Assembly (NCBI GenBank): GCA_001552515.1
Contig: BCRI01000029.1
Location: forward strand, 1 to 60,004
Length of the DNA stretch: 60,004 bases
Direction of reading: 5' to 3'
Origin: Sphaerimonospora mesophila NBRC 14179 = JCM 3151
GTDB taxonomy: Bacteria > Actinomycetota > Actinomycetes > Streptosporangiales > Streptosporangiaceae
In this document: positions 27,053 through 37,289 of the stretch, piece by piece
Layout of the letters: the number at the start of each line of letters is the position of its first letter
Position numbering within the stretch: position 1 is the first letter of the stretch
Position numbers and translations under genes: made by a program
Notes under the pieces: generated by a model
Database searches by the model: none
Told to the model about the DNA's origin: nothing
Seen by the model: only the letters and a program-made list of their open reading frames with translations

Positions 27053-27493
27053 CTAGCGCAGCGGCAGGTGCTCCGACAGGTCGGCCCGCGCCCCGCTCGC
27101 GGAGATGCGCCCTGCGGCGGTCGCCTCCGTCCACGAGAGCGTGCCGATGGCCAGCTCCAGCCAGGTCCGCGGGTCGGTCTCGATGACGTTGGGCGGGGTG
27201 CCCCGGGTGTGCCGCGGCCCCGCCACGCACTGCGCGGCGGCGTACGGCGGCACGCGGACCTCCACCGACCGCCCGGGTGCCCGGGTGGCCAGCTCGTCCA
27301 GCAGGAGCCGTACGGCGAAGCGTGCGGCGTCCCTGACCGGCGTCAGGCCGGCGTCGTAGGCGGCGAGCACCGCCCGTGCGCACGCGTCCGGCACATCGTC
27401 GTCCGGGCCGTCGAACGGCGGCCCGCCCAGTTCGGCGAGCTGGGCGTCGAGCGCCTCACGAACCTTCTCCGGATCCAGTCTCCGCGGCGGCAT
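27053..27493 (-). CDS. Sterol carrier family protein
   Basis: 146 aa beginning [20 protein letters not shown] and ending with [23 protein letters not shown], the pattern of actinobacterial proteins annotated as sterol carrier family. The C-terminal part resembles the MDMPI/SCP2-like fold. ATG 27493 has GGGGAG upstream. Homologues sit close to purF in Streptomyces as I recall. Ligand and role are unknown. Confidence 0.78.
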   Translation of the reverse strand: MPPRRLDPEKVREALDAQLAELGGPPFDGPDDDVPDACARAVLAAYDAGLTPVRDAARFAVRLLLDELATRAPGRSVEVRVPPYAAAQCVAGPRHTRGTPPNVIETDPRTWLELAIGTLSWTEATAAGRISASGARADLSEHLPLR

Positions 27494-27607
27494 CCGCCCA
27501 TTCTCCCCGATCATCCCGGCTCGGCGACCGTTGACCATGAGGGCGGGGCCGGCACCCCGACGCCCACGAGTTGCGTACCCCTATCGAGGGACCGCAGGCA
27601 GCCGCGA

Positions 27608-27800
27608 AACCTCTCGTACGGCTCCGCGGGCTGGTGGCGAGGCAGGCCGCGGAGCCGTACGGCCCGGTTCAGGGGACTCCGGGGGGATTCAGGCGACCGG
27701 CTCGGTGGTGGGGCGGCCGGTGACGGTGGCCGGTCGCACCGGCTCGGGTGAGACGTCGCGGGCCTGGCGCAGCGAGTAGAGGCTCAGCGGCACGCCGACC
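27608..27800. repeat. 193-bp direct repeat, copy A (orphan MFS 3' end)
   Basis: This copy matches 28361-28553 over 193 bp with about eight differences. It carries the same terminator hairpin (27616-27660) and the last ~110 bp of MFS coding sequence, but breaks off abruptly at 27800 and continues into unrelated DNA. It is therefore a severed duplicate of the end of the efflux gene. The wHTH/HEPN remnants lie between the two copies. Confidence 0.88.
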
Positions 27801-27813
27801 CACACGTGGACCA

Positions 27814-27840
27814 TTCGGAATAGCCGAAGATATATTCGGT
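27814..27840 (+). promoter_or_regulatory. Operator and -10 of the wHTH gene
   Basis: TTCGG (27814), CCGAA (27824) and TTCGG (27835) make two overlapping inverted repeats. TATATT (27831-27836) fits a -10 and ends six bases before ATG 27843, suggesting a leaderless transcript. Binding here would block the promoter, consistent with autoregulation by the wHTH protein. Confidence 0.6.
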
Positions 27841-27842
27841 CT

Positions 27843-28202
27843 ATGCGAAGAGTCGAGGCGTCCGTGGTTCCTCTGTTCCGGACGCGGACCCAGGCGGAAC
27901 TCCTCGCCGCCGTCTACCTGCGACGGGAGCGGCACTGGACTCTGGCGTCACTGTCGAGGGAGCTCAACACCTCTCCCTCGACCTTGCATGCCGAGGTCAA
28001 GCGCCTGGAAGAAGCCGAGCTGATCACGGCGACCGAGGTAGGCCGCTCCCGGATACTCGAACCCAACCTGAAGCATCCCGTCAGCAAGCCCCTGATTGAA
28101 ATCTTGTCCTATATGTACGGCCCTCAAGCGATCATCGCCGAGGAGTTCGCCGACATTCCCAGAGCCTTTTGGGACCATGCGACGCAGGCGAAACGAACTT
28201 GA
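27843..28202 (+). pseudogene. Truncated wHTH-nucleotidyltransferase protein
   Basis: 119 aa. Residues 1-75 are an intact winged helix (RTRTQAELLAAVYLRRERHW, SPSTLHAEVKRLEEAELI). The next part (YGPQAIIAEEFADIP) is how the nucleotidyltransferase domain begins in wHTH-MNT proteins of actinomycetes, but the catalytic region that should follow is missing and the frame ends in unrelated RAFWDHATQAKRT. Base composition is noticeably less GC-rich at third positions than in the neighbours, suggesting transfer. The protein may still act as a repressor. Confidence 0.65.
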
Positions 28203-28320
28203 ATACCCTGAATTCCCTGATGAGGTGGTCGACCGGGCTGAAGCAGCGCATGCGATCGAAACGGCACGATCTCTCCTCCAAGCCGCCACCAAAATCCTGG
28301 GCCACCTCGGCCTGTTCTGA
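28177..28320 (+). pseudogene. C-terminal remnant of a HEPN-domain protein
   Basis: 47 residues (RRRRNELEYPEFPDEVVD, then AEAAHAIETARSLLQAATK, ending GHLGLF) match the conserved C-terminal part of SAV_6107-type HEPN proteins, which usually pair with wHTH-MNT genes. The N-terminal helices are absent. It overlaps the truncated wHTH gene in another frame, as expected if one deletion (junction near 28155-28176) removed the end of the first gene and the start of the second. Confidence 0.6.
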
Positions 28321-28360
28321 AAGATAGGGGCGCGAAGACGGGGACAGGAGTGATCGTGCG

Positions 28361-28553
28361 AACCTCTCGTACGGCTCCGCGGGCTGGTGACGAGGCAGGT
28401 CGCGGAGCCGTACGGCCCGGTTCAGGGGAACTCCGGGGGATTCAGGCGACCGGCTCGGTGGTGGGGCGGCCGGTGACGGCGGCCGGTCGCGCGGGCTCGG
28501 GTGAGACGTCGCGGGCCTGGCGAAGCGAGTAGAGGCTCAGCGGCACGCCGACC
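28361..28553. repeat. 193-bp direct repeat, copy B (contains MFS 3' end)
   Basis: Partner of 27608-27800. This copy is continuous with the complete MFS gene: 28442-28553 are its last codons and the rest is the downstream terminator region. Confidence 0.88.
28369..28413 (-). terminator. Terminator of the MFS gene
   Basis: Inverted repeat GTACGGCTCCGCG and CGCGGAGCCGTAC around an 18-nt loop, about 30 bp past the MFS stop codon. The duplicate in copy A (27616-27660) has a 14-bp stem. Confidence 0.7.
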
Positions 28554-29908
28554 AGCACGATCGCCGCCGCGATGAGCAGGGTGAACTGGTACGCCTCGAG
28601 GAAACGGTGCATCGCCGTCCCGGTGATGGCGCTCTCCCGGCTGCTCATGATGGCGCCCAGGACCGTGATGCCGAGCAGGCCGAAGACCTCGCGGGAGACG
28701 TTCAGCACGCCGGAGGCGACGCCCGCCCGAGCCGTCGGCATGGCGCCGAGCACGACGTTCGTCAGGGGGACGAGCAGCCCGGCGCCCAGGCCGTACAGCA
28801 GGAACCAGGGGAGCAGGTCGGGGTAGCCGTCGCCCTCGCCGACCGTCGACACCATGGCCACGGCGCCCGCCATCATGGCGAGGCCGATCGCGACCGTGCG
28901 GGCGTTGCCGACCCGCTCGGCGATCCGCGGCGCCACCGTGGCGATCACCGCCATGATCAAGGCCATCGGCACGAAGCCGGCACCCGCCTCGATGGGGGTG
29001 AAGCCCAGCGCGTTCTGCAGGTAGAGCGCGGTGAAGAAGTAGATGCCGAACACACCGAACGACCACAGTCCCATCGAGAGCAGGCCCCCGCTGAAGATCC
29101 GCTCACGGAACAGGCTGAGGTCGATCATCGGCCGGTCCGCGCGGGACTCGGTGATCAGGAAAGCGATGGCGGCGACCGCCGCGACCGCGAACGCGCCGAG
29201 GATCGGGGCCGAGGTCCACCCGCGCGAACCACCCTCGATCAGCGCGTAGGTGAGCGCGAGCAGCGCCACCGACGAGGTCCCCAGGCCCGGCAGGTCGAGC
29301 CCGGCGAGACCGGTACGGCGTGCCCCCGCGATCTCGGTGACCTCGGTGGCAGGGACGACCCGGATCGAGCGCAGCCCGAGCACGGCGGTGACGGCGCCGA
29401 TCGGGACGTTGATCAGGAAGATCCAGCCCCAATGGGTGCTCTCGCTGAGCAGGCCGCCGGTGAGCGGGCCGATCGCGAGGGCCAGCGCGCCGACGGCGCT
29501 CCAGATGCCGACGGCCATCCCGCGCTCGCGTGGGTCCGGGAACAGTTTCGGCAGCAGGGCCAGCGCCGCGGGGGTCACCAGCGCTGCGCCCACCCCCTGT
29601 ACGGCACGGGCCGCGATCAGCGTCTCCTGCCCGCCCGCGAGCCCGGCCGCGACCGAGGCGAGCGTGAAGACCGCGAGTCCGGCGAAGAACGTGGTGCGGG
29701 CACCGAGGACGTCGGCCAGCCGTCCGCCGACGAGCAGCAGCCCGGCGAACACCAGGATGTACGCGCTGACGATCCACTCCAGCCCCGAGATCGTCAGCCC
29801 GAGGTCGCGCTGGATCGTCGGCAGCGCCACGTTGACCACGTTGTTGTCGAGGTACGTCATGAAGGTCGCGAGCGCCACCGAGACGAGCGCCCACCATCTT
29901 CCGCTCAT
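28442..29908 (-). CDS. MFS drug:H+ antiporter (DHA2, 14-TM)
   Basis: 488 aa with 14 predicted hydrophobic segments. LDNNVVNVALPTIQRDLG (motif D1), GGRLADVLGARTTF (motif A) and GPLTGGLLSESTHWGWIF with INVPIG (motif C region) are typical of EmrB/QacA-type exporters. ATG 29908 has GGGGAGAAA upstream. It is divergent from the TetR gene at 30018, across an operator with two GTACATGTAC palindromes, so it is very likely TetR-controlled. Its 3' end is duplicated at 27608-27800. Confidence 0.92.
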   Translation of the reverse strand: MSGRWWALVSVALATFMTYLDNNVVNVALPTIQRDLGLTISGLEWIVSAYILVFAGLLLVGGRLADVLGARTTFFAGLAVFTLASVAAGLAGGQETLIAARAVQGVGAALVTPAALALLPKLFPDPRERGMAVGIWSAVGALALAIGPLTGGLLSESTHWGWIFLINVPIGAVTAVLGLRSIRVVPATEVTEIAGARRTGLAGLDLPGLGTSSVALLALTYALIEGGSRGWTSAPILGAFAVAAVAAIAFLITESRADRPMIDLSLFRERIFSGGLLSMGLWSFGVFGIYFFTALYLQNALGFTPIEAGAGFVPMALIMAVIATVAPRIAERVGNARTVAIGLAMMAGAVAMVSTVGEGDGYPDLLPWFLLYGLGAGLLVPLTNVVLGAMPTARAGVASGVLNVSREVFGLLGITVLGAIMSSRESAITGTAMHRFLEAYQFTLLIAAAIVLVGVPLSLYSLRQARDVSPEPARPAAVTGRPTTEPVA

Positions 29909-29931
29909 AGTTTCTCCCCGTCTTGTACGGA

Positions 29932-29954
29932 GTACATGTACGACGTACATGTAC
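29932..29954. promoter_or_regulatory. Likely TetR operator
   Basis: GTACATGTAC at 29932-29941 and again at 29945-29954, separated by GAC. Each half is itself a perfect palindrome. It lies midway between the divergent MFS and TetR genes; TATAGT at 29980-29985 is a candidate -10 for the regulator. Confidence 0.75.
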
Positions 29955-30017
29955 GGTGCATAGGAGACCTTGTACGGCGTATAGTTGTCAAGTGCGGGAG
30001 GAACGAGGGAGCGGACG

Positions 30018-30704
30018 ATGTCAGGCGCCGAGCGGTTGACCCGTCGGACGGTCATCGACAAGGCCATCGCGCTCGCCGACGCCGAAGGGCTCGACGCGCT
30101 CACGATCAGGCGTCTCGCCCAGGAGTTGGGCGTCACGCCGATGGCCCTCTACTGGCATTTCAAGAACAAGGAGCTGCTGCTCCAGGGCGTGGCCGACCAC
30201 CTCTTGTCCGCTGTGACGCCCGAATTCGATCCGGCGGCCCCCTGGAACGTACGGCTGCGCATGATGATCGAGACGCTGCTGCTGGTCATGCGGCGGCATC
30301 CCAGCATGACCGGGATCCTCTCGTTGATCGAGAAGAAGGACGTGCCGAGCTTCACCCGGGCGACCGAGGCGGCGCTCGGCCTGCTCGCCCAGGCCGGCTT
30401 CACCGTGGAGGAGGGCTATTTCGTCTCCTCCTACCTGCTCAACGGGGTGATCGGGATGGTCGGCAACCGGCCGGGATGCCCCGGCGGGCTGGGTCCGGAG
30501 GAGGCGGCCGAGTGGCGTCGCCAGAGGCGGCTGGCGCTGGAGGCGCTGCCCCCCGACCAGTTCCCCTGCATGATCGAGTTCGCCAAGACCTTCGAGCGGG
30601 AGGCCGACGAGGAGCGCTATTACGCCTTCGGTGTCGATCTGCTGATCAGCGGCGTCGAGTCCATGGCCGCCGCCGCCCGGGGGCGTACCGAACCGGGCGG
30701 CTGA
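30018..30704 (+). CDS. TetR-family repressor with TetR_C domain
   Basis: 228 aa. HTH: RRTVIDKAIALADAEGLDAL with TIRRLAQELGVTPMALYWHF, the classic TetR-class sequence. The C-terminal domain (RLRMMIETLLLVMRRHPSMT) resembles the tetracycline-repressor ligand domain. ATG 30018 is preferred over upstream 29985 because a GGAG-type site precedes it. It most likely represses the divergent DHA2 exporter and itself. Confidence 0.92.
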   Translation: MSGAERLTRRTVIDKAIALADAEGLDALTIRRLAQELGVTPMALYWHFKNKELLLQGVADHLLSAVTPEFDPAAPWNVRLRMMIETLLLVMRRHPSMTGILSLIEKKDVPSFTRATEAALGLLAQAGFTVEEGYFVSSYLLNGVIGMVGNRPGCPGGLGPEEAAEWRRQRRLALEALPPDQFPCMIEFAKTFEREADEERYYAFGVDLLISGVESMAAAARGRTEPGG

Positions 30705-30839
30705 TCCCTTTACCAGCGTGTTCACGTGTGGTGGCGATGCGCATACGTGATGTTTGCGGTGTCAACTTATGCGCGGAGCGAATCGTCACTCCATTGTCTT
30801 GAGCACCAAGCACCTCGTGTGCCTCAGAAAGGGAAACCC

Positions 30840-31814
30840 GTGGCTTTCAAGTTGCCGGGTGGACGCACCATAGGCCTGATGACGGTCGGCGCGCTCGCCG
30901 GTTCGCTTCTCGTCGTCGGTGGTACGGCCACTGCTTCGACCGCGAGCGATACCGTTCTCTACGCGTGTGTCAACAAGAAGACGCGCTACATGCGCCATGT
31001 CGGCGTCACCACCAAGTGCCGGACGACCGAATACAAGGTCTCGTGGAACCAGAAGGGTCAGCCGGGGCCGGAGGGTCCGGTGGGCATCGGCGGCACCGGT
31101 CCGCAGGGTCCCCAGGGCCCACGCGGCTTCCGCGGACCCGAGGGTCCGAAGGGCGACACCGGTCCGCAGGGGCCGCAGGGCAAGCAGGGCCCCGAGGGTA
31201 AGCAGGGTCCTGAGGGTAAGCAGGGCCCGGCCGGTCCCGCGGGTCCCCAGGGCCCCAAGGGCGACACGGGTGCGGTCGGTCCGCAGGGTCCGAAGGGCGA
31301 CACCGGTGCGCAGGGGCCGCAGGGCAAGCAGGGCCCGATCGGTCCCGCGGGCCCGAAGGGCGAGCGCGGTTACCAGGGTCCGAAGGGTGACAGGGGCGAG
31401 ACCGGCCACACGGGCCCGAAGGGCGACCGCGGCCCGCAGGGGGCCAAGGGTGATCGCGGTCCGCAGGGAGCCAAGGGCGACAAGGGCGACCGTGGCCTGA
31501 AGGGCGACACGGGTCCGGCCGGTCCCCAGGGTCCCGCCGGTCCGCAGGGCCCGCCCGGTCCCGGTGGCGGCGGCCTGGGCAACGTCTCCGTGAAGACGGC
31601 GCGCTTCGACTTCGGCAGGGGCGGCACTGAGGAGGAAACCGTGCTCTGCGGCGGTGGGGCGGTCGCCACTGGCGGTGGCTTCTCGATGTCGGGCGGCAGT
31701 CAGTCTGGGCAGATCTTCGCCAGTGCTCCCGTGGTCAGCGCTGGTAAGCCGACCGGGTGGACGGTCTCCGGCAAGAACGCCTCGGGCACCGTTTACGTGA
31801 TCTGCGCCGGCTGA
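30840..31814 (+). CDS. Secreted collagen-like protein
   Basis: 324 aa. A signal peptide ([20 protein letters not shown]) precedes a short region with two cysteines, then about 52 uninterrupted Gly-X-Y triplets ([12 protein letters not shown] types) starting near [10 protein letters not shown]. Prolines sit mostly in the X position and charged KGD/KGE triplets are frequent, as in other bacterial collagens that fold without hydroxyproline. A compact C-terminal domain ([19 protein letters not shown] to VYVICAG) probably drives trimerisation or display. GTG 30840 follows AGGGAAACCC. The gene is not linked to other wall genes. Confidence 0.9.
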   Translation: MAFKLPGGRTIGLMTVGALAGSLLVVGGTATASTASDTVLYACVNKKTRYMRHVGVTTKCRTTEYKVSWNQKGQPGPEGPVGIGGTGPQGPQGPRGFRGPEGPKGDTGPQGPQGKQGPEGKQGPEGKQGPAGPAGPQGPKGDTGAVGPQGPKGDTGAQGPQGKQGPIGPAGPKGERGYQGPKGDRGETGHTGPKGDRGPQGAKGDRGPQGAKGDKGDRGLKGDTGPAGPQGPAGPQGPPGPGGGGLGNVSVKTARFDFGRGGTEEETVLCGGGAVATGGGFSMSGGSQSGQIFASAPVVSAGKPTGWTVSGKNASGTVYVICAG

Positions 31815-31837
31815 CCTCACCACGCCTGGTGCGATGT

Positions 31838-31861
31838 GGTGGAGCCTGTGGGGGCTCCACC
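31838..31861 (+). terminator. Terminator of the collagen-like gene
   Basis: GGTGGAGCC and GGCTCCACC form a perfect 9-bp stem with a 6-nt loop, starting 24 bp past the stop codon. Confidence 0.75.
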
Positions 31862-31927
31862 GCGTTCGCACCCTCGATGCCCCCGTACGGCTACCACGCG
31901 CGAGGCGGTAGTCGTACGGGCAACGAC

Positions 31928-31964
31928 GAAGGCCCTTCCGGAAGCCTCTCCCGGAAGGGCCTTC
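31928..31964. terminator. Bidirectional terminator before the purL end
   Basis: GAAGGCCCTTCCGG and CCGGAAGGGCCTTC pair perfectly over 14 bp around a 9-nt loop. It sits ten bp from the purL stop codon, so it serves purL on the minus strand and backs up the collagen-like gene terminator. Confidence 0.85.
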
Positions 31965-31973
31965 GCCGTCGGA

Positions 31974-34231
<2,258 letters not shown>

Positions 34232-34235
<4 letters not shown>

Positions 34236-34915
34236 GCGTTCACCAGCTTCTTGAGGATCGAGGTGAAGAAGCCGCGGCCGTCCACACTCGGCGCGCCGGT
34301 GAGCTCCTCGACCGCGTGCTCGGGATGGGGCATGAGACCCACGATGTTCCCGGCCTCGTTGGCGATCCCGGCGATGTCGTTGAGTGAGCCGTTCGGGTTG
34401 TCACCGGCGTACCGGAAGACGACCCGGCCGTCCCGCTCCAGCGCGGCCAGCGTCTGCGCGTCGGCGACGTAGCGGCCCTCGCCGTGCTTGATGGGCAGCA
34501 CGATCTCCTGGCCCGGCGTGAACTCGCGGGTCCATGCGGTGCCGGTGTTCTCGACCCGGATCCGCTGGTCGCGGCAGATGTAGTGCAGGCCGGCGTTGCG
34601 GGTCAGCGCACCGGGCAGCAGGTGTGCCTCGCAGAGGATCTGGAACCCGTTGCAGGTGCCCAGCACCGGCAGCCCGCTCCGGGCGGCCGGGATCAGTTCG
34701 TCCATCAGTGGGGCGAAGCGCGAGATGGCGCCACACCGCAGGTAGTCGCCGTAGGAGAACCCGCCGGGGAGGAAGACGGCGTCGACCCCCCTGAGGTCGC
34801 GGTCGGCGTGCCACAGCGGCACGGCCTCCGCTCCGGCCAGCCGCACGGCTCGCGCGGCGTCCTGGTCGTCGAGTGTTCCGGGGAAAGTGACGATGCCCAC
34901 CCGGGCAGCGCTCAT
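34232..34915 (-). CDS. purQ: FGAM synthase, glutaminase subunit PurQ
   Basis: 227 aa class I glutamine amidotransferase supplying ammonia to PurL. The nucleophile is Cys in [12 protein letters not shown]; the His-Glu pair is in [18 protein letters not shown] lies just upstream of ATG 34915. It is coupled to purL. Unusually, an RsbW-like ATPase gene lies between it and purS. Confidence 0.97.
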
Positions 34916-34939
34916 CGAATCTCTCCTTGAGCGTGGAGA

Positions 34940-34960
34940 CCCCAGGCTTGTGCCCTGGGG
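34940..34960 (-). terminator. Hairpin between the ATPase gene and purQ
   Basis: CCCCAGG and CCTGGGG form a 7-bp stem with a 7-nt loop, 24 bp before the purQ start codon. It may end the ATPase transcript or be a structure in the purQ leader. No T-run is seen. Confidence 0.4.
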
Positions 34961-35032
34961 AGGAACTAAGCGCGGTACACCTCAGGGTATCGGAGGCGTT
35001 CGAGCGGGTGAGCCCCAGGATGATTCGGATGA

Positions 35033-35482
35033 TCAGACGCCGGCCAGGTGGCGGTCGAGGGTGAGATGGTGGGCGATGGAGTCGTCCGCCCAGTCGAGCT
35101 CCTTGCACAGCCGTACGGTCGTGCCGCGGCCGGGTTTGATGTCGAAGGAAATGTCGTCCACGACGGCCCGCATGATCAGAAGGCCTCGGCCGTTCTCGGC
35201 GTCGCTGCCCGGAAATTGCCTGGGCACGCTTCCCAGGCCGTTGCCGCGGTCGCTGACGCGCAACTCGCAGCGGCCGTTGCCGATGGTGCCGCGGATCTCG
35301 TATCGCTTGGCCGGCCCGCCATGACGTACGGCGTTCGCGCAGGCTTCCGAGGTGGCCAGGAGGATGTCGGCCACGCATTCCTCGGTAACGCCCAGCGAAC
35401 GCAGGGTGTCCCCCACCACCCTGCGAACCATGGGGATGCCGATCGCATCTCGCGGCATGGCCAGCGAGAACTCAATACCCAC
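35033..35482 (-). CDS. RsbW-like anti-sigma/regulatory ATP-binding protein
   Basis: 149 aa of the HATPase_c type seen in SpoIIAB/RsbW proteins: N-box LLATSEACANAVRHGG, G1 LRVSDRGNGLG and G2 NGRGLLIMRAVVDD. Such proteins bind and sometimes phosphorylate sigma factors or anti-sigma antagonists, or act as the ATPase part of actinomycete signalling switches. GTG 35482 has GGGGAGGGG upstream. No sigma factor or STAS antagonist gene is nearby. It sits between purS and purQ with 172-bp and 117-bp gaps, so it probably has its own promoter. Confidence 0.88.
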   Translation of the reverse strand: MGIEFSLAMPRDAIGIPMVRRVVGDTLRSLGVTEECVADILLATSEACANAVRHGGPAKRYEIRGTIGNGRCELRVSDRGNGLGSVPRQFPGSDAENGRGLLIMRAVVDDISFDIKPGRGTTVRLCKELDWADDSIAHHLTLDRHLAGV

Positions 35483-35522
35483 CGGACCCCTCCCCGGTGT
35501 CGAAGGTCACCAGGGTAGGCTT

Positions 35523-35639
35523 CCCCGATGAATCGGGGCTAACCGCAAAACCACCGTCCCATTATTTGCGGTCTGCCCGCCGACGACGTTCTAGACGGGC
35601 CCTTGCCTCTTTCGGGGTCTTACGTCCGATTATTGCGGT
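35523..35639 (-). promoter_or_regulatory. Repeats and palindrome upstream of the ATPase gene
   Basis: A 16-bp palindrome (CCCCGATGAATCGGGG, 35523-35538) lies 40 bp before the ATPase start. Two near-identical direct repeats, CGTCCCATTATTTGCGGT (35555-35572) and CGTCCGATTATTGCGGT (35623-35639), lie 68 bp apart. The A/T core is notable in this GC-rich DNA. They are good candidates for regulator sites, though the factor is unknown. Confidence 0.45.
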
Positions 35640-35654
35640 GTGAATTGCGTCACT

Positions 35655-35900
35655 TTACTCCTCGACCTTGATCGAGAAGTCTTCGATCACCGTGTTGGCG
35701 AGCAGGGTTTCGGCCATCTTCCGGACATCCGAAAGGGCGGCTTCATCGGCCGGGCCGTCCAGTTCCAGCTCGAACCGCTTGCCCTGCCGTACGGCGGAGA
35801 CACCGGAGAAACCGAGCCGCGGCAGGGCGCCGGCGATGGCCTGCCCCTGCGGGTCGAGGATCTCCGGCTTGAGCATGACGTCGACGATCACGCGCGCCAC
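35655..35900 (-). CDS. purS: FGAM synthase subunit PurS
   Basis: 81 aa: ARVIVDVMLKPEILDPQGQA is the typical PurS start and TLLANTVIEDFSIKVEE the typical end. PurS bridges PurL and PurQ and helps channel ammonia. GTG 35900 has GGAGG five to six bases upstream; upstream in-frame codons are not conserved. It would lead the purS-purQ-purL set, although the ATPase gene intervenes. Confidence 0.94.
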   Translation of the reverse strand: MARVIVDVMLKPEILDPQGQAIAGALPRLGFSGVSAVRQGKRFELELDGPADEAALSDVRKMAETLLANTVIEDFSIKVEE

Positions 35901-36185
35901 GTTGTTCCTCCAGGTGGGCGAGGTGGGATGGAACTTCCGGTCAAGCCTACCGAGTTGGCCGGGTGCGACCGCGGCGGGCCACAGGGTGTCGACGGGGCAG
36001 GGTGTGGTCACATGCGGTAGGGATATAGGGAAGGTGTGGGGTCTTGCGTAGTGGGGTGTCGCCTCTGCCACGATGTCCGCAGGAGGGCGTGGCCGCCCAC
36101 CCAGCGGCCGTACGCCTGAGGAGACCCGGCCTCACGATGGTGGCGACCCCACCCGCGGACGGCCCATGACGCACAGGAGAGGCAC

Positions 36186-37289
36186 GTGACAAGCGACGTC
36201 CCTCGTGGTGTTGACGCACCCCCGGATCTCGTTCAGCTGCTCACCCCCGAAGGGGAGCGGGTCGAGCACCCCGACTACGACATCGAGCTGACCACGGAAG
36301 AGGTCCGCTCCCTCTACCGGGACCTGGTTCTGGTGCGCCGTGTCGACCTGGAGGCCGTGGCCCTCCAGCGGCAGGGCGAGCTGGGCCTGTGGGCGTCCCT
36401 GCTCGGTCAGGAGGCCGCGCAGATCGGCTCCGGCCGGGCGCTGGCCGCCACCGACATGGCCTTTCCCACCTATCGGGAGCACGGCGTGGCCTGGTGCCGC
36501 GACGTCGACCCGGTCAAGCTGCTCGGCATGTTCCGGGGCGTGAACCACGGCGGCTGGGACCCGGCCGACCACAACTTCCACCTCTACACCATCGTCATCG
36601 GCTCCCAGACGCTGCACGCGGTCGGCTACGCCATGGGCGTGCAGCGCGACGGCGCCGACGCCGCCACGATCGTCTACTTCGGCGACGGGGCGTCCGCGCA
36701 GGGCGACGTGAACGAGGCGTTCATCTGGGCCTCGGTCTTCAACGCGCCCGTGGTGTTCTTCTGCCAGAACAACCAGTGGGCGATCTCCCAGCCGATGGAA
36801 CGGCAGACGAAGATCCCGCTGTACCGCCGGGCTTCGGGCTTCGGCTTCCCGGGCGTACGGGTCGACGGCAACGACGTGTTCGCCTGTCTCGCGGTGACCC
36901 GCAAGGCGCTGCGGAACGCCCGCGAGGGGCAGGGGCCGACGCTCATCGAGGCGTACACCTACCGGATGGGCGCGCACACCACCTCCGACGACCCGACCCG
37001 CTATCGGCTGGCCGACGAGCTGGAGGCCTGGAAGCTGAAGGACCCGATCGAGCGCGTGAAGGCCTACCTCTTCAAGAACCAGCTCGCCGACCAGGAGTTC
37101 TTCGACAAGATCGACGAGGAGGCCGACGCGCTGGGCAAGGACGTACGGGCCCGGTGTCTGGCCATGCCCGATCCGAAGCCGGAGGCGATCTTCCAGCACG
37201 TCTACGCGGAGCCGCACGCCCTCATGGACGAGGAACGCGAGCAGTACCTGACCTACCTTGCGGGCTTCGAGGGCGGAGGCGAGCGATGA
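36186..37289 (+). CDS. 2-oxo acid dehydrogenase E1 alpha subunit
   Basis: 367 aa. It uses thiamine diphosphate to decarboxylate a 2-oxo acid and load the lipoyl group of E2. The TPP/Mg motif is visible as FGDGASAQGDVNEAF with CQNN about 30 residues later; FPTYREHGVAWCR is part of the active-site region, and YRMGAHTTSDDPTRY is typical. GTG 36186 follows GGAGAGG. It overlaps the E1 beta gene by four bases. Pyruvate and branched-chain oxo acids cannot be separated by eye; valine dehydrogenase in the window makes the latter plausible. Confidence 0.93.
   Translation: MTSDVPRGVDAPPDLVQLLTPEGERVEHPDYDIELTTEEVRSLYRDLVLVRRVDLEAVALQRQGELGLWASLLGQEAAQIGSGRALAATDMAFPTYREHGVAWCRDVDPVKLLGMFRGVNHGGWDPADHNFHLYTIVIGSQTLHAVGYAMGVQRDGADAATIVYFGDGASAQGDVNEAFIWASVFNAPVVFFCQNNQWAISQPMERQTKIPLYRRASGFGFPGVRVDGNDVFACLAVTRKALRNAREGQGPTLIEAYTYRMGAHTTSDDPTRYRLADELEAWKLKDPIERVKAYLFKNQLADQEFFDKIDEEADALGKDVRARCLAMPDPKPEAIFQHVYAEPHALMDEEREQYLTYLAGFEGGGER

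Noticed and set aside
27608-28553. Insertion sequence or composite transposon
   Set aside because: No transposase or terminal inverted repeats; the repeats are an MFS gene end and its terminator.
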